Below the pieces are notes generated by a model that searched no databases, was not told the origin of the DNA, and saw only the letters and a list, made by a program, of their open reading frames with translations. A DNA stretch of 64,000 nt from Actinomycetaceae bacterium MB13-C1-2 (lineage in GTDB: Bacteria; Actinomycetota; Actinomycetes; Actinomycetales; Actinomycetaceae): contig CP141731.1 in NCBI GenBank assembly GCA_035621235.1, positions 248,001-312,000 of the forward strand, given 5' to 3'. Positions 1 through 8,218 of the stretch are shown piece by piece; position 1 is the stretch's first letter; every line of letters starts with the position of its first letter. The translations under genes were made by a program, and so were the position numbers.

Positions 1-1
1 G

Positions 2-1471
2 CCAGTTGAGAAGGAACCCGTGACCAGGGTTGGTAGAGCCGAAGCCAACCTAGATGCCCTACCAGCATCTAACAAGGTCTTTGCTGGAACAGTGAACGGG
101 AGTGGCGTACTAGAAGTACGCGTATCCGCGACCGCGGCCGACTCAACACTCTCTCGCGTTGTGCGACTGGTTGCGGAAACGGACCAAACAGCGTCACGAA
201 CCCAACTCTTCATTGAGCGTTTCCAACGATGGTATGTACCAGCGGTAATAGTCGGGGTAGTAGCAACCCTGCTGATTTCCTGGTTGGTTCTAAACAACTC
301 ATTCAGCGATGCTTTCTATTTAGCAATGACGATCTTGGTCGCCGCCAGCCCCTGCGCTCTGGCGATTGCCACTCCGGCTGCGGTGCTTTCAGGTATCGCT
401 CGCGCCGCCCGCGCCGGTGTGCTTATCAAAGGTGGTGCCCCACTAGAAACGCTTGGGAGAATCCAAGCAATGGCGTTTGACAAGACTGGGACCCTCACGT
501 GGGGCACTCCCTCAGTAGACACAATCTGGCCAACCCTAGGAGCGGAGGGAGAACAACTCGTTCCCGTCCTGCTCGCAGTGGAGTCCCTCAGCGACCACCC
601 TCTCGCGACCGCAATCACTCGCGATCTCAGTAGCCAAGTACCAGTAGACAAGCGACTGGTTGCTACCGACCTCAACTCTGTTACAGGTCGAGGTCTCGCA
701 GCGGTGATCGATGGTAAAACTGTCGAAGCCGGCAACCTACGTATGTTCACTGAACTCGGGGCGCGGCTCCCGGATCACCTCCGGGAGGGTTACTCGTTTA
801 TCCATGAACGCGGGCAAACAGCAATGCTTGTTCGGTACGACAATCAGTTCCTCGGAGTCGTCGGGGTAATCGATAAGGCTCGTGGCGAATCCGTCGAAGT
901 AATGAGCGCATTGCGAGCGGCAGGGGTCAAGAAGATGATCATGATCTCTGGTGACAGTCAACAAGTTGCCGATGCCGTGGGCCGTGAAGTTGGTGTCGAC
1001 CAAGTGATCGGCGGCCTACTTCCCGAAGACAAAGTCACGGAAATAAGCGAGCTGACACACGATTACGCCCCGATCGCTATGGTCGGAGACGGCGTCAATG
1101 ATGCTCCAGCGATGGCAAAAGCTGATGTTGCGATAGCGATGGGAGCCGCCGGTTCAGCCGTTGCCTTGGAAACCTGCGACATTGCGCTAATGAGTGACGA
1201 TTTGGGAAGAGTCCCATTTGCGGTTCGTCTCAGCCGTGCCACTAGCCGAATCATCGCAGAGAACCTGATTGTCAGCCTCCTGGTCGTTGTCTTCCTTATC
1301 GTCATGACTTTCTTCGGACTGAACATCGGACTCGTCGTTCTCATTCACGAAGGCTCAACGTTGGTGGTCGTCTCCAACGCCCTTCGCTTGCTCAACTTTG
1401 AGCGCGGCAAAGAACACTACGGGATCACCCATGAAGAAAACCCCCTTTACACAAATGCAGCCAAGGAATAG
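2..1471 (+). CDS. P1B-type heavy-metal ATPase (Co/Fe-efflux-like), 5' end outside window
   Basis: The frame is open from base 2, reading PVEKEP, the tail of the actuator-domain TGES/PVEKEP motif, so the true start lies upstream. Visible in order: end of the A domain, a TM pair, the transmembrane metal motif SPC near base 347, phosphorylation site DKTGTLT near 479, GDGVNDAP near 1085 and the final TM hairpin with HEGST near 1346. The SPC plus HEG(G/S)T combination is the signature of subgroup P1B-4, which exports Co2+, Fe2+ or related metals; copper and zinc/cadmium pumps carry CPC. It is therefore probably an inner-membrane metal exporter that hydrolyses ATP. No metal-binding N-terminal domain can be judged because it is outside the window. 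Family assignment is firm, substrate is inference. Confidence 0.93.
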   Translation, partial: PVEKEPVTRVGRAEANLDALPASNKVFAGTVNGSGVLEVRVSATAADSTLSRVVRLVAETDQTASRTQLFIERFQRWYVPAVIVGVVATLLISWLVLNNSFSDAFYLAMTILVAASPCALAIATPAAVLSGIARAARAGVLIKGGAPLETLGRIQAMAFDKTGTLTWGTPSVDTIWPTLGAEGEQLVPVLLAVESLSDHPLATAITRDLSSQVPVDKRLVATDLNSVTGRGLAAVIDGKTVEAGNLRMFTELGARLPDHLREGYSFIHERGQTAMLVRYDNQFLGVVGVIDKARGESVEVMSALRAAGVKKMIMISGDSQQVADAVGREVGVDQVIGGLLPEDKVTEISELTHDYAPIAMVGDGVNDAPAMAKADVAIAMGAAGSAVALETCDIALMSDDLGRVPFAVRLSRATSRIIAENLIVSLLVVVFLIVMTFFGLNIGLVVLIHEGSTLVVVSNALRLLNFERGKEHYGITHEENPLYTNAAKE

Positions 1472-1484
1472 GCGTCGCGCAAAA

Positions 1485-1536
1485 CTGGCTCTTCCGGTGG
1501 GGTCATGGGGGCAGAAGTCATTCCGGTGGAAGCCAG
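1485..1536. terminator. Candidate hairpin after the metal ATPase
   Basis: CTGGCTcTTCC at 1485-1495 pairs with GGAAGCCAG at 1528-1536 (9 bp with one bulged C), 14 bases after the ATPase stop codon. TTCCGGTGG is also directly repeated inside the structure. There is no U-tract. A weaker AAACCC/GGGTTT stem at 1589-1617 could serve the converging VOC gene. Confidence 0.35.
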
Positions 1537-1688
1537 GGCCGGGTTGGCGCAGGCTGAAGTTAGGCGCGTTGCTCGGCCTACCCCGTGAAAACCCAGGACT
1601 GAGATTTCGTCGGGTTTCGCTGTTTTGGTGCGCTTTCACGAATCACTTACGGCTAAGTAGGGGTCTCTCTTGAGCTGGCTGCGGTGCT

Positions 1689-2117
1689 CTAGAAATCAGC
1701 TGTTCCGATGGTGCCATTACGAATGGCTTCGATGATCGAGCTGTGCTGTTGAACGGGATCGGTGTAGAAGCAAAAGGCGTTACCATCAACATCAGCAAGC
1801 ACCGTGAACTGTCCGGTTGCTTCGTCCCCGAAAGGACCACGTTTGATGGTCGCACCCAGAGACAGTGCGCGCTTCGTCTCTGTTGGCAGATCTTCCACGA
1901 GCATGTCAAAGTGAACCCGAGAGCCTTTCTCTAGGCCAGGCAGGACCTCGGTAGCAACCGGCTTTATGCTGATGCAAATGGGGTTGGCGACTACTTGTCC
2001 CCACCCAGAAACCGGGTCGATTCCAGACGGTGCGTCGAGCAATGACGACCAGAAATCCACCATCGGGGCAACCCTAACGGACTCAAGAATGATACTTTTT
2101 ACAGTTACGGTAGCCAT
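1689..2117 (-). CDS. VOC-superfamily (glyoxalase/bleomycin-resistance-like) protein
   Basis: A 142-residue single-module vicinal-oxygen-chelate protein. The visible VOC pattern is an N-terminal beta strand with VRVAPMVDFWSSLL, a central RVHFDMLVEDL strand with a His in the usual metal-ligand position, and a C-terminal VLADVDGNAFCFY strand. Such proteins form dimers that bind a metal and act as lyases, isomerases, dioxygenases or drug-binding resistance proteins. The substrate cannot be predicted from this sequence. It converges with the metal ATPase upstream and no partner gene is evident. Its ATG start at 2117 fits the usual family length. Confidence 0.85.
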   Translation of the reverse strand: MATVTVKSIILESVRVAPMVDFWSSLLDAPSGIDPVSGWGQVVANPICISIKPVATEVLPGLEKGSRVHFDMLVEDLPTETKRALSLGATIKRGPFGDEATGQFTVLADVDGNAFCFYTDPVQQHSSIIEAIRNGTIGTADF

Positions 2118-2325
2118 AGTCGTCTTCGCACCTCGCCGTTTGAGTAGAGACGATCCTGTCGTGGATCTCGCCGCAGCTATTTTACTCAGTTATTAGTGTT
2201 CTGATCGTCTCGATTACCCCCGGACGCGGCGAGGTTTGCAGTTCGACGGCTGACACCTCAGCATCCTTGGCAGCGCCAACAGTAACTGCACCATCACACC
2301 CGATCGATCTCCCAAAATCTCGCCG

Positions 2326-3597
2326 TTATCCCACCCAACCGCCCTTCTCCTCTGTGAAACTTAGGGCTGATTTTCCGTAGTCGCCGATGGGAGCCACTAG
2401 CGCCTCACCGTCGACACGAAGCGGTACTGGCACCGCATTCAGCGCTTTCCCGTGGCTGGTAGTTCGCCAGTACTGGACGGCAGGAGTTTGAACTGCGCGA
2501 TGATCTTCTCTTCTCATAGTCAGGAGTGTGTGAGCGGCTCCAAGCAGACTGGCGCGAATGATTCCTGTTGATCCCCCTCGTAATAGTCTGACGATGCTAG
2601 CTGCCATACGGTATCCGGTTGCGTGATCCAATGCTTGGGCTGGCAACGCTCCAGGATTCCCCTCAGCGTCACGGTAAAAGTCCGCGATTCCACACGCTGC
2701 CTGGACAATCGAGTCAAATCCTCGACGTTCAGCCCAGGGCCCACGCTCACCCCAAGCCGACAGGCTGGCAACCACAAGGCCAGGATTCTTACTCAGAAGC
2801 GATTGTGGATCCAAGCCGAACTTGATCAGTGAACCGGGCCTATACCCGACCACGACCACATCCGCCTGTCTGACCAACTCATCGATAACGATGCGCTCAC
2901 GGTTGAAATCTGCCAGCGCCGACCTTTTCCCCATCCCGTTCGACAGGTACTGCTCAAGGATCTCTGGACGCCCGGGGGCGTCAACCCGCAACACAGTCGC
3001 CCCCAAACACCCCAAAACCTGCGTACATGTGGGACCGGCGATCACGCGGGAGAGATCAAGAACTTTGATGCCCTCAAGATAGCCCGCTCCTAGGGGACGC
3101 CGCTGGTTTTCACCAGGCTCAACCTTGATCCAGGGGACATCCTGCATGGCAAAAGCCTGTGGATGCTCGTGCCACTCCGACTCTGACCGGACAGCAGCTG
3201 CGACTCCGCCGCACGCGACAACCTGATCTTCTATGCATTTACTCGACATCTCCGCAAGACGAATCCTCAGCTCCCCAAACCCATCAACCCGCAGCGCTTT
3301 ACTGATGGCTTGTTGGTGATGCAGATAATTGCCGTGCAGTCTCACCCAGCCGTCCTCGGTCTGAAAGAAACCGGACATCGGCGACCAAACCCGTGGTCCT
3401 TTGCCGTCAACCTGAAGATTCTCAAAAGCCCGAAATGCTCCGAAAACCAAGCTCTCATCAGTCGTGACCCTTGGCGCGTCAGAGCGAGACGGACAGCTAG
3501 CATTGACCTCTTCAGCAAGGCTGCGGACCGCATCAACGGCAAAGTCCTCCACCCGCAGACAGCCGTTCCACCACAGTCTTTCGTGTAAAGCGCTCAT
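2326..3597 (-). CDS. Family III (CaiB/BaiF-type) CoA-transferase
   Basis: A 423-residue protein. The core motif LDLSRVIAGPTCTQVLG, with the following LGATVLRVDAPGRPE, is the classic nucleotide-fold signature of CaiB/BaiF CoA-transferases, and ADVVVVGYRPG plus ALDHATGYRMAA (probable catalytic Asp) follow. The core begins only near residue 175; the N-terminal 170 residues contain a DGWVRLHGNYLHHQ segment that resembles the distal part of the same fold, so this looks like the circularly arranged subtype seen in actinobacteria. It would transfer CoA between carboxylic acids or racemise 2-methylacyl-CoA. No neighbouring acyl-CoA pathway gene identifies the substrate. Confidence 0.85.
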   Translation of the reverse strand: MSALHERLWWNGCLRVEDFAVDAVRSLAEEVNASCPSRSDAPRVTTDESLVFGAFRAFENLQVDGKGPRVWSPMSGFFQTEDGWVRLHGNYLHHQQAISKALRVDGFGELRIRLAEMSSKCIEDQVVACGGVAAAVRSESEWHEHPQAFAMQDVPWIKVEPGENQRRPLGAGYLEGIKVLDLSRVIAGPTCTQVLGCLGATVLRVDAPGRPEILEQYLSNGMGKRSALADFNRERIVIDELVRQADVVVVGYRPGSLIKFGLDPQSLLSKNPGLVVASLSAWGERGPWAERRGFDSIVQAACGIADFYRDAEGNPGALPAQALDHATGYRMAASIVRLLRGGSTGIIRASLLGAAHTLLTMRREDHRAVQTPAVQYWRTTSHGKALNAVPVPLRVDGEALVAPIGDYGKSALSFTEEKGGWVG

Positions 3598-4005
3598 TAT
3601 CTAATGGTAAATGTTTAGTAACGTTTGATTCGGTTCTGTCCATGGGGTCATCACATCGGGTATCTGAAGTATGTCGTAGGTCGTTCGCATGGTTATGACT
3701 GCATCTGACACTCTCGAGTTGAGGATGGCTGCGTATGGTAGAGAACCAGATGACTTCACCCTCTTCCTATTCTGAGCGTCACCGGTAACAGACTTGTGCT
3801 TCACTGCGCCGAATCGCGACGAACCCGCATTTCCTCGAGACGTTTTGTGAAGCGATGTTGTCAATCCCCGTGTCAGCCACAGCAAAAGACCAACGAGGGC
3901 ACCCGTACGCACCAACAGGCGGTTACAACGATGCGGTCCGGATAGAGTGAAACCGCAGAACCGTGGGGAAAACTAGACTCGTCGAGAGACAGAACCAAAC
4001 GACAC
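3598..4005. other. Gene-poor interval between CoA-transferase and tRNA-Ala
   Basis: About 400 bases without a supported gene. A 104-codon minus-strand frame (3601-3915) starts with a hydrophobic stretch but has no ribosome-binding site, no recognisable family and atypical composition, so it is not called. The interval must contain the CoA-transferase promoter, but no convincing -35/-10 pair was seen. Confidence 0.4.
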
Positions 4006-4023
4006 CCCTTTGCACCCAAAGGG
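4006..4023 (-). terminator. Hairpin 3' of tRNA-Ala
   Basis: CCCTTT at 4006-4011 pairs perfectly with AAAGGG at 4018-4023 across a 6-nt loop, beginning 8 bases beyond the tRNA 3' end on the minus strand. The following RNA (GUGUCGUUUGG) is only mildly U-rich. Position and shape suit a tRNA terminator. Confidence 0.5.
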
Positions 4024-4031
4024 TCTGCCAG

Positions 4032-4107
4032 TGGTGGAGCTACGGGGATTCGAACCCCGGACCTCTTCATTGCGAACGAAGCGCGCTACCAACTGCGCCA
4101 TAGCCCC
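4032..4107 (-). tRNA. tRNA-Ala (anticodon CGC)
   Basis: A complete 76-nt cloverleaf on the minus strand. The acceptor stem GGGGCTA/TAGCTCC includes the G3-U70 wobble pair that identifies alanine tRNAs. The D arm is GCGC-AGTTGGTA-GCGC, the anticodon arm CTTCG-TTCGCAA-TGAAG (anticodon CGC, reading GCG), the T loop GTTCGAATC, and CCA is encoded. The overlapping minus-strand reading frame starting MKRSGVRIPVAPP is the familiar artefact of translating a tRNA. Confidence 0.96.
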
Positions 4108-4144
4108 TTACTGCGCTAAGAAGCTTAGCACCGAAGACCACACA

Positions 4145-4180
4145 CAGTGAACCTAGAACCAGTGATATTTGGTTCACTGG
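4145..4180 (-). terminator. Two competing hairpins after the glpR-like gene
   Basis: CAGTGAACC (4145-4153) pairs perfectly with GGTTCACTG (4171-4179), a 9-bp stem. CCAGTGA (4159-4165) can alternatively pair with TCACTGG (4174-4180), a 7-bp stem using the same right arm. They lie between the glpR-like stop codon and tRNA-Ala on the same strand, where a terminator is expected. There is no U-tract. Confidence 0.45.
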
Positions 4181-4341
4181 ATAACCGAGCTCGTGTATGC
4201 GCCAGTCAGCGAATCCGAGTTTGAATCTGCGACGCACCCACCTTATTCGGCTCCACCGTTGATCGCCACGCAGATGCCTCGCCCGATTCAGTTGATGTGT
4301 CGCGAACGCCTTACTCGGCTCAGTTGCTTTGTTCCCCTCAG

Positions 4342-5397
4342 CTACTGAGCGCGGCGCTGGTCTAGTACAGCGTCCAGGTCGAACTTGAACGTCGGGTTCG
4401 AAGCCGTCGACGTGTCCACGACTTCCTCAGCCATCGGCACAGTAGCCCTTGTGGGTCGTCCCGGAACCACTATCGAAGACAACGGCTGCACGCTCACAAT
4501 GTCCGTGTCCGGGTGAACTACGCGGCGAACGATCTTTCCCTTGCGTGAATAGCTCGGGGCTGGAAGCGGAACGAAGTCCCACTCTCCCCCGCTTACTCGG
4601 CGCGCGGAAGACGAATGCTGTTCCTCGTGCTGTTCAGCGGTCTCCACAGCGTCCCTCATCACCGATGGTGTCGAAACGGACTGCGGAATGTTTGTAGAAC
4701 CTGACGCCGGGTTCTCCTCCACTGACTCGCTGGTCCGCGACACCCGCTCGGGTGCGGCCGCAACCCTGGGCGCACTTGTTGCGGGGCGGGATCCAAGATC
4801 GGAGCGACGCATCGCCGTGCGCAATTCAGCGATCCGATTGTTGTCCGCGTCGATCTGCTTCTTGGTTCGCTCCCCTGCAACGGCGGATGCAGCCAGCGTC
4901 GCCAGGAGGAAACCGGCCGGAACAAGCATCCACAGCCAGCCAATCAAGCCGGCCGCAGCCAGTGCGGCAAAGACGATCGCAACAACCACACCAGCGCCTG
5001 CGGTCACCAGTCGACGCTTTGCTGCGACCTTCTCTCTGGACAGGTGGGCCGCGCGGCGCGCTCGCAGAGCAGAGTACTCCTGTGCCGCGCGCACATCCAT
5101 AGAAGATGCGGCCGAGCGGGTACGGGTCGAGTTAGCCGACTTTCCCACGTTCTCTTCGCTCATTGCATTTCCTCCCCGAGCCATCGACGAACTCACACCC
5201 CGCAGAATCGGCCTCGACGAGGGGCCGAAGTCTGACTCAGCCCGCTCCGGCGAGGTCTCCAACAATGTCAGATTCTCTGAGAAGCGATCATCCTTGCGTG
5301 AAGTTGCGAGCGCATATCTGCGCTTCGACCAGATCGGCACCGCGTAGCCGACAAACAGTGTTGCGATCAACGCGAGTATCAGACCGGTAAGCTCCAC
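4342..5397 (-). CDS. GlpR-like membrane protein (division-associated receptor candidate)
   Basis: A 351-residue membrane protein beginning GTG. It has one N-terminal TM (residues 4-22, LTGLILALIATLFVGYAV) followed by WSKRRYAL, a basic and disordered stretch with RFS, a second hydrophobic hairpin at about 130-175, and a long low-complexity cytoplasmic tail. No enzymatic domain is visible. It is the third gene of a minus-strand set behind a MoeA-like protein and a RimJ-like acetyltransferase. In Corynebacterium glutamicum the equivalent position is held by GlpR, the membrane receptor of the gephyrin-like division protein Glp, and mycobacteria have the same order. Function is therefore inferred from synteny and topology; the sequence itself is poorly conserved. 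Confidence 0.65.
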   Translation of the reverse strand: MELTGLILALIATLFVGYAVPIWSKRRYALATSRKDDRFSENLTLLETSPERAESDFGPSSRPILRGVSSSMARGGNAMSEENVGKSANSTRTRSAASSMDVRAAQEYSALRARRAAHLSREKVAAKRRLVTAGAGVVVAIVFAALAAAGLIGWLWMLVPAGFLLATLAASAVAGERTKKQIDADNNRIAELRTAMRRSDLGSRPATSAPRVAAAPERVSRTSESVEENPASGSTNIPQSVSTPSVMRDAVETAEQHEEQHSSSARRVSGGEWDFVPLPAPSYSRKGKIVRRVVHPDTDIVSVQPLSSIVVPGRPTRATVPMAEEVVDTSTASNPTFKFDLDAVLDQRRAQ

Positions 5398-5451
5398 AAC
5401 CCAAACCTATGGGTGTTGCCCCGCCAGTTGGGCATGCCACTCCGCGTGTTT

Positions 5452-6156
5452 TCAAACTATCGGCGTGGAAGTCTCATATCGGGACTCGCGAAGTGCTTGA
5501 ATCATGGTTTGCCGCTGTAGGTCTTCGCGATCCACACCAAATCCGATGTGATCGGCCCACTGTCCAGCGATACTCATGAAGCGTGGTTTATACGCTTCTT
5601 GGCGGACTCCGATCCGCCTGCACACCCCGAGGCTGGGATTGTTCTCTGGACGGACGTTAATCTCTATCCGGTGCAGTCCCAACTCAAGAATCACCATGTC
5701 GATGACCGTAGCTGCGGCCAGCGCGGTTACCCCCTGGCCAGCCCAACGCTGACCAATCCAGTAGCCCAGAGTTCCCTGACTCATGGACCCACGCTCCACG
5801 GCACCGAGCGTCACACACCCTGCCACGTCCCCGTCAACGACAACGGCGATCAGCAGGCCGGTCCCCTCTTTCATGGATCGGTTCATGCGTCTGGAATACT
5901 CTCCCCAGGTTGGAGGCAAGCTATTGCTGCCCGGGGCAATTGTCGCCTCCCAGGGTTCAAGCCAGTCGCGGTTTGCCCGTCGCACCGATTCGATCTTCAG
6001 AGCGTCTGACCCCATCGCCGGTCGCACAATAACCTCTTGCGCTGAGCTTTCTGGCCGGAGCAACTCCGCGAGGTCTGCCGCCCGATATTCTCGTACTAGG
6101 TTTCCAGCGGGAACACCCCAGACCCGCGACCTTGAGGAAAGACCGAAAGCTCCCAT
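5452..6156 (-). CDS. RimJ/RimL-type GNAT N-acetyltransferase
   Basis: A 234-residue GNAT protein. The acetyl-CoA binding region is visible as LGYWIGQRWAGQGVTALAAA, preceded by AGCVTLGAVERG and followed by LHRIEINVRPENNPS and GVCRRIGVRQE, which is the RimJ/RimL subfamily pattern for acetylating protein N-termini or small amines. It starts 2 bases after the MoeA-like gene stop, with GGAG inside the upstream gene as a ribosome site, so the two are translated together; the GlpR-like gene follows after 54 bases. The substrate is unknown; conservation beside Glp/GlpR suggests, but does not prove, a role at that system. Confidence 0.85.
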   Translation of the reverse strand: MGAFGLSSRSRVWGVPAGNLVREYRAADLAELLRPESSAQEVIVRPAMGSDALKIESVRRANRDWLEPWEATIAPGSNSLPPTWGEYSRRMNRSMKEGTGLLIAVVVDGDVAGCVTLGAVERGSMSQGTLGYWIGQRWAGQGVTALAAATVIDMVILELGLHRIEINVRPENNPSLGVCRRIGVRQEAYKPRFMSIAGQWADHIGFGVDREDLQRQTMIQALRESRYETSTPIV

Positions 6157-6158
6157 GA

Positions 6159-7382
6159 CTACTGCTCCAGGAGCAGGCAGGTCACCTGATCTCCCGCACT
6201 CACTTCTTCGACCTCTTCAGGAATCACGGCCAACGCGTTCGAGGTGGCGAGGGCGGAGAGCCAGAGTGCTTCGGGTTCGCCCACCACCGTGGCGGTATAT
6301 CCTTCCCGCGGTGAGCCGGTAAGTCGTACCCTGATGAACTCGCGTATTCCGGCAGGCGAGGCAAACGAGCGGTCCACCACTCCTCGGACAGCGGCACGGT
6401 TTAGCTTGGTCCACCCCTGCATCTTTCGTAGTGCCGGGCGAACAAACACCTCGAAACAAACCTGAGCCGCTACCGGGTCTCCTGGAAGACAGTAGACGGG
6501 CACCGCCCTGCCGAACTCCTCGCCCACGGTTCCAACCCCGAGCATGTTTCCGGGCCTAATCGCAACCCGCTCAAAGGCGACATCGCCCAGTTCTTCTAAC
6601 ACCTGGCGCACGGTGTCCCCCGAACCAAACGACAGGCCACCAGTTGTGATGATCAGATCTGCACGCATCAGTTGATCTTCAATCAGATTCTTAAGGCGCT
6701 GGGCATCGTCTGGGACGGCGGCAACCCGGTAGGTCTCAACCCCAACCTCGTTCGCAGCCGCGGCGAGCATATGACCATTGGTATCGAAGACGGTGCCGGG
6801 ATGCGGAGGAACCCCCGGTTCCACCAGTTCATCACCAATGGAGAGGATAACGACGCGAGGATTGGGGTGAACGACTACACGAGCCCGACCGACCGCCGCG
6901 AGCGCGGCGATCTGCACGGGACCCAAACGGGTTCCGGCACGCAGAACCGGTTCGCCCGCCACGAAGTCCTCGGCCTTCGACCGAACATTAGTGCCGAGTG
7001 CCCAGGGCCTACTGATCACGACCACTGTCTCTTTGAGATCAGCCAGGGCCAGTGGAATCACCACATCTGCACCCGAGGGGAGCGGAGCGCCGGAGCCGAT
7101 TCGGACTGCGGTGCCAGGAGTCAGCTCAAGTGCCTGGGTCGAGCCGGAAGCAACTTCTGCAGTGACGCGCAAGGATACCGGGCTGGCCGCAGCCGAAGCG
7201 ATGTCGGAAGCGACAACCGCGTAGCCGTCACATGCCGCGACATTAACAATCGGGTGGTTGAACGGAGCTACTACGTCTTCGGCGAGGATGCAGCCCATCG
7301 CATCGGCCAACAACATATCCAGTGGAGGTTGCTGCTGGGCGACGCTGAGGCAATCCTGGTAGAACTGGGCAACAGAATGCAT
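6159..7382 (-). CDS. glp: MoeA/gephyrin-like protein, probable Glp
   Basis: A 407-residue protein with the full MoeA layout: N-terminal domain with DGYAV, the MoCF-biosynthesis domain with ILSIGDELVEPG, FDTNG and TTGGLSFGSGD, then LPGDPVAAQVCFEVFVRP and a C-terminal beta barrel. Canonical MoeA inserts molybdate into molybdopterin. Here key motifs are altered (AMDGYA becomes ACDGYA, LPGNP becomes LPGDP), and no other molybdenum-cofactor gene is present. The order MoeA-like, RimJ-like, membrane protein, with 5-formyl-THF cyclo-ligase divergent, matches the corynebacterial locus where this protein, Glp, binds FtsZ. Family is certain; assignment to Glp rather than MoeA is inference. Confidence 0.8.
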   Translation of the reverse strand: MHSVAQFYQDCLSVAQQQPPLDMLLADAMGCILAEDVVAPFNHPIVNVAACDGYAVVASDIASAAASPVSLRVTAEVASGSTQALELTPGTAVRIGSGAPLPSGADVVIPLALADLKETVVVISRPWALGTNVRSKAEDFVAGEPVLRAGTRLGPVQIAALAAVGRARVVVHPNPRVVILSIGDELVEPGVPPHPGTVFDTNGHMLAAAANEVGVETYRVAAVPDDAQRLKNLIEDQLMRADLIITTGGLSFGSGDTVRQVLEELGDVAFERVAIRPGNMLGVGTVGEEFGRAVPVYCLPGDPVAAQVCFEVFVRPALRKMQGWTKLNRAAVRGVVDRSFASPAGIREFIRVRLTGSPREGYTATVVGEPEALWLSALATSNALAVIPEEVEEVSAGDQVTCLLLEQ

Positions 7383-7448
7383 AAGTTTAGTCTCTCACTC
7401 CGGATGCAGAGGTTGAGGGAGGCGAGACGTGATTTAGGAGGTTAGCGA

Positions 7449-8021
7449 TTGAGGCAACTCGAAGAGAACCTGGACCGACAGAAGCGCAATTGGCGCAGAG
7501 TCTGCCTGACTAAGCGACGTACCCGACTTCAAGCGCTGGACCCTGACCGGCGAACAGACAGTGCGAAGCAGTTGAAGAGTGTCCTGAGTGATCCTCAGAT
7601 CCCAATCGGTTCCGATTCCATAGTCGCCACCTACTTCCCCTACTCATCCGAGCCGGATGTATCCCGCTTTACCGATCAGCTTGTGGAGCGCGGGGTGAGC
7701 GTGGTTGCGCCAAACCTTGATTTCGACGGTCTTTCCGAGGTTCCGCCCTTCCTTCCACTGCGGGGTTCACGTAGCGGTCCAATCGACGTTGTCATACTGC
7801 CTGCGTTGGCCCTGGATGCCTCTGGAACGCGACTGGGCCGGGGGAAGGGATGGTACGACCGTGCTATGGAGGCCATTGAGTCCCAACAGGATCAAGTTCC
7901 TCTGCTCGTCGGCATCTGCTTTGCAGACGAGTTCCATAAAAGCGGCCAAATTCCCTTTACCTCCCATGATCGAAAAGTCGATTATGTGGCGACACCAGAA
8001 GGCCTTTATAGGACTTCGTAA
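7449..8021 (+). CDS. 5-formyltetrahydrofolate cyclo-ligase
   Basis: A 190-residue enzyme that converts 5-formyl-THF to 5,10-methenyl-THF with ATP, returning a stored folate to one-carbon metabolism. Family motifs are clear: KRRTRLQAL near the N-terminus, YFPYSSEPD (substrate), and LDASGTRLGRGKGWYDRAM (the nucleotide/folate-binding GxGxGYYDR-type motif, here RGKGWYDR). The TTG start is supported by a perfect AGGAGG at 7436-7441, 7 bases upstream. It is divergent from the glp-like gene with only 66 bases between them, so their promoters overlap. Confidence 0.93.
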   Translation: MRQLEENLDRQKRNWRRVCLTKRRTRLQALDPDRRTDSAKQLKSVLSDPQIPIGSDSIVATYFPYSSEPDVSRFTDQLVERGVSVVAPNLDFDGLSEVPPFLPLRGSRSGPIDVVILPALALDASGTRLGRGKGWYDRAMEAIESQQDQVPLLVGICFADEFHKSGQIPFTSHDRKVDYVATPEGLYRTS

Positions 8022-8024
8022 CGG

Positions 8025-8054
8025 GTGAGCACAACGCTCATGAGAACTGCTCAC
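8025..8054 (+). terminator. Hairpin after 5-formyl-THF cyclo-ligase
   Basis: GTGAGCA at 8025-8031 pairs perfectly with TGCTCAC at 8048-8054 (7 bp, 16-nt loop), starting 3 bases after the stop codon. No U-tract follows. Confidence 0.4.
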
Positions 8055-8218
8055 AAGAGCTGCAATCATTGAACATCAAGCAAACAAATCACTAGGACGT
8101 CGGCTAGATTCAGCCCCAAAGCTGCCAACCATTGAGCGTCGGAAATCACTACCGCCCCGACGGGTTTGTGGCGGTTGCTAACAAAGCACCGCCTGGGAGC
8201 ACTACACAGGTTCCGACC

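Noticed and set aside
3873-4070. 65-codon minus-strand frame beginning MKRSGVRIPVAPP
   Set aside because: It is a translation of the tRNA-Ala gene, a well-known artefact.
4688-5347. 219-codon plus-strand frame opposite the glpR-like gene
   Set aside because: Ala/Arg-rich antisense frame; the minus strand has TMs and operon context.
6672-7445. 257-codon plus-strand frame opposite glp
   Set aside because: Antisense to a strong MoeA-family gene, with no ribosome site.
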